Source: Rhodospirillaceae bacterium (GTDB taxonomy: Bacteria; Pseudomonadota; Alphaproteobacteria; UBA8366; GCA-2717185). From it: 13,117 nt of DNA. The notes beneath the pieces are model-generated. The model did no database searches and was not told where the DNA came from. It saw nothing but the letters and a program-made list of their open reading frames with translations. Location: contig JAPPPC010000539.1 in the NCBI GenBank assembly GCA_028817685.1, forward strand, positions 1-13,117, in the 5' to 3' direction. Position 1 is the stretch's first letter; every line of letters begins with the position of its first letter. Both the position numbers and the translations under genes were made by a program. Shown here one piece after another: positions 1-6,170 of this stretch.

Positions 1-374
1 CTATCCCGCTGCTGAAACATTGGGAACAGGTTTTCGCGGGCCCGATCGCGGAAGGCCGGTTGCAGATCGTCAGCATCCACACCGTGTTCGAAGGCCACGA
101 CTATCAGAATCCGACCAAATTGCGGAATTTCCTGAAGCGCAAGAAGATCCGTCATCTAGTCGGAATCGACCGGCATAAGCCGGGTCAGCACGTGCCCCAG
201 ACCATGCGAATTTTCGGCACGATGGGCACGCCGGAAATGGCCTTCATCGACCATACCGGGACCATCCGGTTTCAGGAATTCGGCGGCTTTAACGTCGAAC
301 GGGCAGAAACGTTGTTGCGGCGCCTCCTTCAGGCGGCGGGTCCGCCCCGCAAGCAGGTGGGTGAAAATCGCTGA
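1..374 (+). CDS. Thioredoxin-fold redoxin, C-terminal part (5' end outside window)
   Basis: The reading frame is open from base 3 and ends at TGA 372-374, so this is the last ~123 codons of a gene that starts to the left. A TTG at 60 could be taken for a start, but in-frame coding sequence continues upstream of it and has no ribosome site. The Gly-Thr-Pro in FGTMGTPEMAFIDHTG is the cis-proline loop and following strand of TlpA/AhpC-like thioredoxin folds. The sequence before it (IVSIHTVFEGHDY) fits the second strand and helix of redoxins. The catalytic Cys (or Sec) motif expected in the N-terminal part lies just beyond the left edge and cannot be seen. Likely a thiol-disulfide or peroxide-reducing protein; partner unknown. 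It converges on the PhyH gene, with 15 bases between the stops. Confidence 0.75.
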   Translation, partial: IPLLKHWEQVFAGPIAEGRLQIVSIHTVFEGHDYQNPTKLRNFLKRKKIRHLVGIDRHKPGQHVPQTMRIFGTMGTPEMAFIDHTGTIRFQEFGGFNVERAETLLRRLLQAAGPPRKQVGENR

Positions 375-391
375 AGGCGTGAAACGCGCCT
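375..391. terminator. Possible short hairpin between convergent genes
   Basis: AGGCG (375-379) and CGCCT (387-391) are complementary around a 7-base loop, directly after the redoxin stop and touching the PhyH stop. The position between convergent genes suits a bidirectional terminator. The stem is only 5 bp and there is no T-run on either strand, so this is weak. Confidence 0.25.
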
Positions 392-1565
392 AAACGTACA
401 TGTCCCGTAGATTGTAGTTCTTCACCACCGTCTCGCGGGTCGTCTCGTTCCAGCGGTTGTCGTCCTCTTGCCCGGCGAGCGGCGCGTACCGGTAGGGCGC
501 TTCGTCGGGAAAGCGCTGGCGGCGGGCGTCGATGCCGACGGCGATCATGCGGCTGCGCTCGTGGATGTGTTCATCATCGAATGTCACCACGCGGCCGTCG
601 AGATGCTCGACCGTCATATCCATCACCCGTTTGCGCGGGAAGAACCCGGCGTTGAGCGTGACCCGCCGTTCGGCGGAGGTATTGGCGAAAGAACCGTGCA
701 CGACCTGCCGGTTGAGCATGAAGGCGTCACCGGACTTGCACAGCAGCGGGATAGCGCCTTCCAGCCGGTCGGAGCCTGCGGCCGCGACCATGCCGCGGAT
801 ATCGACCCGGCCCTGCTTGTGCGTACCAGGCAGGATCCAAACGCAGTTCGCGGCCGTGCTCGGATAGAGCTGGGTCATGAAGTTGAAGCCGTGCGCCCCA
901 TGGTCCCAATCGTCGGACTCCCAATGGGTCGTGCCGTCCTGGTGCCAGGCGACCGACGGACCCAGACCTGGTTCCTTGATGAAGGTGACTTCGTTGTAGG
1001 GAACGAAATCCTCGCCCAACACCGCTTCCGCGACGGCCAACAGACCCGGATGACCGTACAGGACCAACGTTGAATCCATCAGCTGCAGATTGCCGTGCAG
1101 GTTCTGAACCGTCCAAGCCGGTGCGTCGGCGGCCGGTTTCGCCTCGTTCATCTTGGCGGGATGGCGGCCCTTGTTCAGGCCCGTGCCGCCGAGGGGATCG
1201 CTGAGCGGCCGCGCATATCGGTAGCAGGGCCGGGTGAATTGCTGGCCGAAAGCAGGCCGGCCCTGGGCGTCGATGGTGCCTTTCGGATCGGTCGGGGCGC
1301 GATCCAGCATCCATTCGACCTCCCCGCGCAGCTCCTCAAGCTCTTCAGTCCCAACCACATCCTCAAAGACGTAGAACCCATGCTCCCAATAGGCGTCCAA
1401 TATGTCCTGTTCGAGTTTCCCATTCGCATCCAGTCGGATCGGACCGCGGTTGCCGATCGCGTATGCCCGCTCGGTGCCCGCGCGGATGTAATCCGCCATC
1501 GATTGCGCGTGATCTTCGGCCGTCAGTGCCTCGCCCGTCTCCAAAACCGCCATGGGGTCCGCCAT
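390..1565 (-). CDS. Phytanoyl-CoA dioxygenase (PhyH) family oxygenase
   Basis: A 391-residue protein of the PhyH family, non-heme Fe(II)/2-oxoglutarate-dependent oxygenases that hydroxylate small organic substrates in the cytoplasm. Visible metal ligands are His208 and Asp210 (WHQDGTTHW, the HxD motif) and the distal His290 (QVVHGS). Arg300/Arg301 ten residues later is placed to bind 2-oxoglutarate. The N-terminal segment EHGFYVFEDVVGTEEL is the usual first strand and helix of the fold. The length is somewhat above the common 250-300 residues. No good Shine-Dalgarno precedes the ATG at 1565; Met5 (1553) is an alternative start. The gene is divergent from the Mo-hydroxylase gene, so the 228 bases between them must hold both promoters. 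The substrate cannot be predicted; bacterial PhyH proteins act on acyl-CoAs, ectoine, phosphonates and secondary metabolites. Confidence 0.88.
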   Translation of the reverse strand: MADPMAVLETGEALTAEDHAQSMADYIRAGTERAYAIGNRGPIRLDANGKLEQDILDAYWEHGFYVFEDVVGTEELEELRGEVEWMLDRAPTDPKGTIDAQGRPAFGQQFTRPCYRYARPLSDPLGGTGLNKGRHPAKMNEAKPAADAPAWTVQNLHGNLQLMDSTLVLYGHPGLLAVAEAVLGEDFVPYNEVTFIKEPGLGPSVAWHQDGTTHWESDDWDHGAHGFNFMTQLYPSTAANCVWILPGTHKQGRVDIRGMVAAAGSDRLEGAIPLLCKSGDAFMLNRQVVHGSFANTSAERRVTLNAGFFPRKRVMDMTVEHLDGRVVTFDDEHIHERSRMIAVGIDARRQRFPDEAPYRYAPLAGQEDDNRWNETTRETVVKNYNLRDMYV

Positions 1566-1609
1566 TCAGTTGTAAGGAAAGGCCAATCTTGTCGATCTAC
1601 CGCTCTGAT

Positions 1610-1638
1610 GCAAGCCCGCGACCGGTTCTGCGGCTTGC
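1610..1638. promoter_or_regulatory. Inverted repeat in the PhyH / Mo-hydroxylase divergent region
   Basis: GCAAGCC (1610-1616) is the exact complement of GGCTTGC (1632-1638). Two more pairs (G1618-C1631, C1619-G1630) form if C1617 bulges out. The loop holds the palindrome ACCGGT. It lies 45 bases before the PhyH start and about 155 before the Mo-hydroxylase start. It could be an operator for a dimeric regulator or a leader hairpin. The rest of 1566-1793 shows no convincing -35/-10 pair. Confidence 0.35.
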
Positions 1639-1779
1639 GCGGACCCAATTCGGGCCGATAGACTTGGAGCAACGGTACGAACCCAATCTCCTCGATCTTG
1701 GCGATTCGGTGAAGAGGGAGCGCGAACGGTGACGCGCTGCTTTCTTCGTCGAACCAATGCGTTGGGGCGGATTTTATTT

Positions 1780-1786
1780 GGAGAGG
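1780..1786 (+). promoter_or_regulatory. Ribosome binding site of the Mo-hydroxylase gene
   Basis: GGAGAGG, 7 bases before the ATG at 1794, fixes the start of the large-subunit gene. Confidence 0.75.
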
Positions 1787-1793
1787 GCTGCAG

Positions 1794-4073
1794 ATGAACG
1801 AAGTCAAGAAACCGTACAAATATGTTGGCACCAACCCGGTTCGTCCCGATGGCGTGCCGAAAGTCACGGGTCTGGCCAAGTTCGGAAACGACTACCGGCT
1901 GCCGGGGACGCTCTACGGTAAGATTCTGCGCAGCCCGCACGCGCATGCGCGCATCAAATCGATCGATACCTCGAAGGCCGAAGCGCTGCCCGGTGTCCAG
2001 GCGGTGATGACGGCGGCGGACCTGCCGGAGCAGGAGTTCGCCTATGTCGGTGCGGCCCGGGTTCAGATCAATATGTGGCATATGTCGCGCAATGTCATGG
2101 CGCGTGAGAAGGCGCTCTATGAAGGGCATGCCGTCGCGGCCGTCGCGGCGAACAGCCAATCGATGGCAGAGGCGGCTTGCGATCTGATCGAGGTCGATTA
2201 CGAAGTGCTGCCGCATGTCATCGACGTTGAGGCGGCGGCAGCGGAAGACGCGCCGTTGCTGTTTGAGGACATGATCACGCGCGACGTCGACCCGGTGCCG
2301 ACAAAACCCTCGAACATCGCCAAGGTGGTCGGTTTCGAAATCGGCGACATCGCGGAAGGCTTCGCCCAGGCGGATGAGATTGTGGAAAAGGAATACCGGA
2401 CCGCGGCCGTGCATCAGGGCTATATCGAGCCGCATGCCACCTTGGCGCGCAGCGACGCGGACGGCCAGGTTGAGCTGTGGAGCGCCAGTCAGGGGCATTT
2501 CCAGATCCGCAACTGGGTGTCGAATATCTGCGGTATTCCGCTCGGCGACATCAAGGTCAATCCGGCGGAAATCGGCGGTGGCTTCGGCGGTAAGACCGTC
2601 GTTTATGTCGAGCCCGTGGCGGTCGTGCTGTCGCGAAAGTCCGGTCATCCGGTGCGCGTCAACATGACACGCGACGAAGTTTTCAAGGCAAGTGGCCCGA
2701 CTTCAGGGGCCTACATGAAGATCAAGATCGGCGCCAAGAAGGACGGCACGATTACGGCCGCCGAAGGCGACTATTACTATCAGGCGGGCGCCTTTCCCGG
2801 CTCGCCCGTGATGAATGGCTGCCTATGCTCTTACGCCACCTACAACATTCCGAACCAGAAGACGACGGGCTACGACGTGGTGTCGAACCGGCCGAAGGTT
2901 GCCGCCTATCGTGCGCCGGGATCGCCGATTTCGAATTTCGCGGTGGAGAGTACGCTGGACATTTTGGCCAAGAAGATTGGCATGGAGCCGGCGGAATTCC
3001 GTTTGAAGAACGCGATCCATACCGGAGATCCGATGGTCGCCGGTAACTCGATGAGCCATGAAGGCTACAGCGAGACCGTCGAAGCGATCATGAACCATCC
3101 GGATTACAAGAAACCGCTGGGCCCGAACCAGGGCCGCGGCATGGCCTCCGGCTATTGGTTTAACGGCGCCGGCGAGTCGGGCGCGACGGTCTTCGTCAAT
3201 GCGGACGGTACCGTGACCGCCGCGACGGGCAGCCCGGATATCGGCGGCTCGCGCGCTTCGATGGCGATCATGGCGGCGGAAACCTTGGGCATCCCCTATG
3301 AACAGGTCCGCGCCACGGTGAACGACACCACATCGGTGCCCTACACCCATGTCACCGGTGGCTCGCGCGTCACCTATGCCAGCGGTATGGCGGTCGTGAA
3401 CGCCACCAACAAGGTGATCAACGAACTGCGCGCCCGCGCGGCGAAGATCTGGGACGTCGATGTCGACGGTGTCGAATGGGAAGATGGCCATGCCAAGCCG
3501 TCGAGCTCCAATGTCGGCGATTTCGAGCCGTTGTCTCTGGCCGAATTGGCGGCCAAGGCGAATGCGACGGGCGGACCGATTGGCACCTCCGAGGCGCTCA
3601 GCGCCGGCGGCCAGGCGCCGGGCTTTTCGACCTGCTTCTGTGATGTCGAGGTCGATCCGGATACGGGCAAGGTGACGATCCTGCGCTTCGTGCTGGCTCA
3701 GGATGCGGGCACGGCGATCCATAAAGGCTATGTTGAAGGCCAGATGCAGGGCGGTGTCGTCCAGGGCATCGGCTGGGCGCTGAATGAGGAGTACATCTAC
3801 GACGATCAGGGCCGGCTCACGAATGCCGGCTTCCTCGATTACCGTATTCCCGTTGCCTCCGATCTGCCGAACATTGATACCATCGTCGTCGAAGTCCCGA
3901 ATCCAAACCATCCGTTCGGCGTCAAGGGCGTCGGCGAGGTCTGTATCTGCCCGACTATGGCAGCCGTCGCCAATGCGATTGCCGACGCGACGGGCCGGCG
4001 GATGGAGGAATTGCCGATGTCGCCGCCGAAGTTGCTCGACGCGCTCGACAACCGCGATGGCGGCGAGCTGTAG
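1794..4073 (+). CDS. Xanthine dehydrogenase-family molybdopterin-binding large subunit
   Basis: A 759-residue large subunit of the molybdenum hydroxylase family (xanthine dehydrogenase, aldehyde oxidoreductase, CO dehydrogenase CoxL, 4-hydroxybenzoyl-CoA reductase alpha). The N-terminal domain is typical: RPDGVPKVTGLAKFGNDY, then LPGTLYGKILRSPHAHARI. The molybdopterin loop GGGFGGK is at residues 261-267 and AYRAPG at 371-376. The invariant base glutamate is Glu715 in GVKGVGEV. The AYRAPG loop lacks the cysteine of form I CoxL (AYxCSFR), so this is not a classical CO dehydrogenase. The length is full and the key residues are intact. These enzymes normally work with a [2Fe-2S] small subunit and an FAD medium subunit; neither gene is in the window, and the upstream neighbour is a divergent PhyH gene. 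The next gene, 36 bases downstream on the same strand, is the selenoprotein, so the two are probably cotranscribed. Substrate unknown. Confidence 0.92.
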   Translation: MNEVKKPYKYVGTNPVRPDGVPKVTGLAKFGNDYRLPGTLYGKILRSPHAHARIKSIDTSKAEALPGVQAVMTAADLPEQEFAYVGAARVQINMWHMSRNVMAREKALYEGHAVAAVAANSQSMAEAACDLIEVDYEVLPHVIDVEAAAAEDAPLLFEDMITRDVDPVPTKPSNIAKVVGFEIGDIAEGFAQADEIVEKEYRTAAVHQGYIEPHATLARSDADGQVELWSASQGHFQIRNWVSNICGIPLGDIKVNPAEIGGGFGGKTVVYVEPVAVVLSRKSGHPVRVNMTRDEVFKASGPTSGAYMKIKIGAKKDGTITAAEGDYYYQAGAFPGSPVMNGCLCSYATYNIPNQKTTGYDVVSNRPKVAAYRAPGSPISNFAVESTLDILAKKIGMEPAEFRLKNAIHTGDPMVAGNSMSHEGYSETVEAIMNHPDYKKPLGPNQGRGMASGYWFNGAGESGATVFVNADGTVTAATGSPDIGGSRASMAIMAAETLGIPYEQVRATVNDTTSVPYTHVTGGSRVTYASGMAVVNATNKVINELRARAAKIWDVDVDGVEWEDGHAKPSSSNVGDFEPLSLAELAAKANATGGPIGTSEALSAGGQAPGFSTCFCDVEVDPDTGKVTILRFVLAQDAGTAIHKGYVEGQMQGGVVQGIGWALNEEYIYDDQGRLTNAGFLDYRIPVASDLPNIDTIVVEVPNPNHPFGVKGVGEVCICPTMAAVANAIADATGRRMEELPMSPPKLLDALDNRDGGEL

Positions 4074-4095
4074 GACGGCGAGACGCTAACCCCTA

Positions 4096-4101
4096 GGGAG
4101 G
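4096..4101 (+). promoter_or_regulatory. Ribosome binding site of the selenoprotein gene
   Basis: GGGAGG lies 8 bases before GTG 4110. This favours GTG over the in-frame ATG at 4119, which would have a 17-base spacing. A separate ribosome site here also shows that the gene is translated on its own initiation within the shared transcript. Confidence 0.75.
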
Positions 4102-4109
4102 ATCAAAAC

Positions 4110-5363
4110 GTGGCCCGCATGGAAGACCTGCCCGCGGGTGAGCGGGCGATGCTTGAGACGCTAGACCTGCCGGCGTACGGCGAGACCCCGTTCGTTGCGC
4201 CAAAGCCGCTGTCGGAACGCCGGATTGCGATCCTGTCGACGGCGGCGTTGCAGCGACGGTCGGACAAGGTTTTTGGACAGGGCGAGGCAAGCTACCGCGT
4301 TATCCCTGCCGATACGGACCCGAACGACATCATCATGTCGCACGCCTCGGTCAATTTCGACCGATCCGGCTTTCAGCAGGACCTCAATGTGTGTTTCCCG
4401 CTAGAAAGACTGAAAGAGCTTGCAGAAGACGGGGTCATCGGGTCCGTCGCCCAGTTCCACTACACGGTCTCGGGCGCGGTCGATCCGCGGCAAAATGAGG
4501 ACAGCGCCCGGGAAATCGCCCGGTTGATGCTGCGTGAGGGGGCCGATACGGCGCTGCTCATCCCCATATGACCGAAATGCACTTCCGCCGTGGGCGGATT
4601 GGCGCATTACATGGAAGAAGAAGGCGTCGCGACGACGCAGATCAGCCTCATTCGGATGCATAGCGAGAAGATCCATCCGCCGCGGGCGCTTTGGGTGCCG
4701 TTCGAACTCGGCCGCCCTCTGGGCCAGCCGAACGACGCCCCATTTCAAACGCGCGTGCTGCGCGCGTGTCTAGGCCTGCTCGACGCGGATTCCGGGCCGG
4801 TTCTGGAAGACTATCCGGAGGATGTGCCGGCCGAAGCCCGCATCGAGGACATGACCGGCATGGTCTGCCCGATCAGCCTGCCGCCCTTGCCCTCGGACGA
4901 CAGTGCGGCGACGGAAGCACTGTTGGCCGAGATCGGCCGCATGCAGCCCTGGTACGAGATGGCGGTCGAGCAGCGCGACCGCACCACGGTCGGGATCAGT
5001 GAATTGGAGATGGACGAGGCCGCGCGCTTCCTCACCGCTTTCGTAGAAACGGGAAATGCGCCGAACCCGCGTCCGGAAATAGAAATTGGTCCGATGCTGA
5101 AATACGCTTGCGAGGACCTGAAGGCGTTCTACTCCGAGGCAATGTCGGCCCAGCCGGGCATGTCGACGAGTCTCGCTGTCGAACATTGGATGTGGAACGA
5201 AACCGTCCTCGGCCGCACCCTGTGGCAACTGCGCGAGGCGAACACGGACAGCGCCGACGATTATACGCGCGCTTTCGCGCGGCGCACGCTGGTGCCCGAC
5301 CGGCAGGTTCATTACAAGGGCGCGCCGGTGTTCGAGACGGGCTCGTCCTTCGTGAAGGCCTGA
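4110..5363 (+). CDS. Selenoprotein, glycine/sarcosine/betaine/D-proline reductase selenoprotein B family (in-frame TGA = Sec154)
   Basis: One 417-residue protein when TGA 4569-4571 is read as selenocysteine. The codons before and after the TGA are in the same frame and both sides match one family. Before it come SHASVNFDRSGFQQDLNVCF (residues 77-96) and a helix ending GADTALLIPI. After it come Pro-Lys-Cys and the helix GGLAHYMEEEGVATTQISLI. This gives Sec154-x-x-Cys157, the redox motif of GrdB/PrdB-like proteins, where Sec sits between a hydrophobic strand and a helix. A hairpin fitting a bacterial SECIS begins five bases after the TGA. The family part ends near residue 230. Residues ~235-417 form a further helical, acidic domain with motifs WYEMAVEQRDRTTVG and LKAFYSEAMSAQPG that I cannot assign firmly. 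In clostridia the relatives reduce glycine, betaine or D-proline; here the substrate is unknown. It probably pairs with the upstream Mo-hydroxylase. It is likely to be annotated as two ORFs or a pseudogene unless Sec is considered. Confidence 0.9.
4576..4608 (+). promoter_or_regulatory. Putative bacterial SECIS element
   Basis: Directly after the Sec TGA the mRNA can fold into a two-part stem-loop. The apical stem is TCCGCC (4584-4589) with GGCGGA (4593-4598), a perfect 6 bp helix closed by the loop GTG. The basal stem is AATGC (4576-4580) with GCATT (4604-4608), with an asymmetric internal loop of 3 and 5 bases. The apical loop starts 18 bases after the TGA and has G in first position. Both fit what is known of bacterial SECIS elements recognised by SelB. 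The element lies inside the coding sequence, as is usual in bacteria. Confidence 0.8.
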
Positions 5364-5376
5364 TCCTGGTCTCGCG

Positions 5377-5760
5377 TCAGCTGAGTGGCGAGTGTTGCTG
5401 GGACACCATCTGCCAGCCGCCGTCGCGTTTCACATAGACGGTGACGGATAGAGTCGACGTCTCGACCTTTTCGCCGTCATGCTCCGACGCCGTATCGGCC
5501 TTGTATGTCAATAAGCCGACATCGCCATAGATCCGCGTTTTGATATCTGCGGAGTCCATCCGGAGCATTTTCAGGCTTCCGGACTGGATCGATTTCACGA
5601 CATCCGGCCAGACCATGGTTTGGCCGAAAGCGGATATGAAGAGCAAATCTTCGCCGACGACCTTGCTCAGCGCGTCGAGGTTGCCGTCCAGGAGCGCCTG
5701 CACGCGCGTATGGTGTGCTGCGACAAGGGAGTCGTGGTCTTCAGGGGTGCCGTTTGTCAT
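5377..5760 (-). CDS. NTF2/SnoaL-like (DUF4440-type) small protein
   Basis: 127 residues with the layout of the nuclear transport factor 2-like cone fold. An N-terminal helix pair (LVAAHHTRVQALLDGNLDAL) is followed by LSKVVGEDLLFISAFGQ and then three beta strands, ending in TLSVTVYVKRDGGWQMVSQQHS. That closing strand with Gly-Gly-Trp-x-x-x-x-x-Gln-His is typical of DUF4440/SnoaL-like proteins. Such proteins bind small hydrophobic ligands or act as isomerases, cyclases or dehydratases; no catalytic residue can be assigned here. No signal peptide. It is convergent with the selenoprotein gene, with 13 bases between stops, and lies 68 bases downstream of the small membrane protein gene. No strong Shine-Dalgarno precedes the ATG at 5760. 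Confidence 0.75.
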   Translation of the reverse strand: MTNGTPEDHDSLVAAHHTRVQALLDGNLDALSKVVGEDLLFISAFGQTMVWPDVVKSIQSGSLKMLRMDSADIKTRIYGDVGLLTYKADTASEHDGEKVETSTLSVTVYVKRDGGWQMVSQQHSPLS

Positions 5761-5789
5761 GGGGGTGTGCCTTCGAAGTCCGGTGATGA

Positions 5790-5808
5790 ATCGATAGGCG
5801 CCTACGAT
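5790..5808. repeat. Imperfect palindrome upstream of the NTF2-like gene
   Basis: The perfect 10-base palindrome TAGGCGCCTA (5795-5804) is flanked by ATCG (5790-5793) and CGAT (5805-5808), with one extra A at 5794. It sits in the 68-base gap between two minus-strand genes, about 30 bases before the NTF2-like start. It could be an operator half-site pair; function unknown. Confidence 0.3.
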
Positions 5809-5828
5809 GCCGCCTTCTTACCGCCGCA

Positions 5829-6170
5829 TCAACCAAAGCGCTTTTTGATCCGCTGGACAATCCTGTTCGTGCGCGCCTGCGCGGCGATCATGGTCTTGTC
5901 GAGGCTGGGATATTTGTTGCGCAGACGGGTCAGGATGCGCTGCGCGGTCGGTGATTCCATGGACAGCAGCATGCCGCCGATGGCGAGAAACAATATCCCC
6001 TGCAGGATCGGCAGGAACAGGCCGAGGACCCCCAGGACGATGAAGATCCAGCCGAAGGTCAGGATCGCCATGCGGGCGAGCCAGGAACGCTGCGGTTTTC
6101 CCGTTGCGGCCGGCAGTTGCGTTTCGGTTATGCGGGGCGGGTGGTCAGATATGGATCGGCCGGCCGTCAA
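5829..6170 (-). CDS. Small membrane protein, PGPGW-like
   Basis: A protein of up to 113 residues with a hydrophobic hairpin. Residues ~34-52 (MAILTFGWIFIVLGVLGLF) and ~54-70 form two membrane segments joined by a short LP turn. A basic amphipathic tail follows (RLRNKYPSLDKT... IVQRIKKRF). This resembles the PGPGW/DUF454-type small inner-membrane proteins of proteobacteria, whose role is unknown; the exact family is uncertain. The longest frame starts with TTG at 6170, overlapping the end of lpd by 26 bases. The only ATG is Met34 (6071), right at the first membrane segment, so the true start is unsettled. The overlap suggests translational coupling to lpd. Confidence 0.65.
   Translation of the reverse strand: MTAGRSISDHPPRITETQLPAATGKPQRSWLARMAILTFGWIFIVLGVLGLFLPILQGILFLAIGGMLLSMESPTAQRILTRLRNKYPSLDKTMIAAQARTNRIVQRIKKRFG

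Noticed and set aside
2823..3911. 362-codon minus-strand ORF, and a similar one at 1566-2648
   Set aside because: Both are antisense to the Mo-hydroxylase gene, with low-complexity Arg/His/Asp-rich translation and no domain.
1794..4073. Form I CO dehydrogenase (CoxL)
   Set aside because: The active-site loop reads AYRAPG and lacks the AYxCSFR cysteine, and no coxS/coxM neighbours are present.
4569..4571. TGA as a genuine stop, nonsense mutation or sequencing error making a pseudogene
   Set aside because: Frame and family similarity continue directly across it, it falls at the family's known Sec site followed by xxCys, and a SECIS-like hairpin follows.
4590..5363. Separate gene starting at GTG 4590
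   Set aside because: There is no ribosome site, the GTG is the loop of the hairpin, and it would begin mid-domain just after the redox motif.
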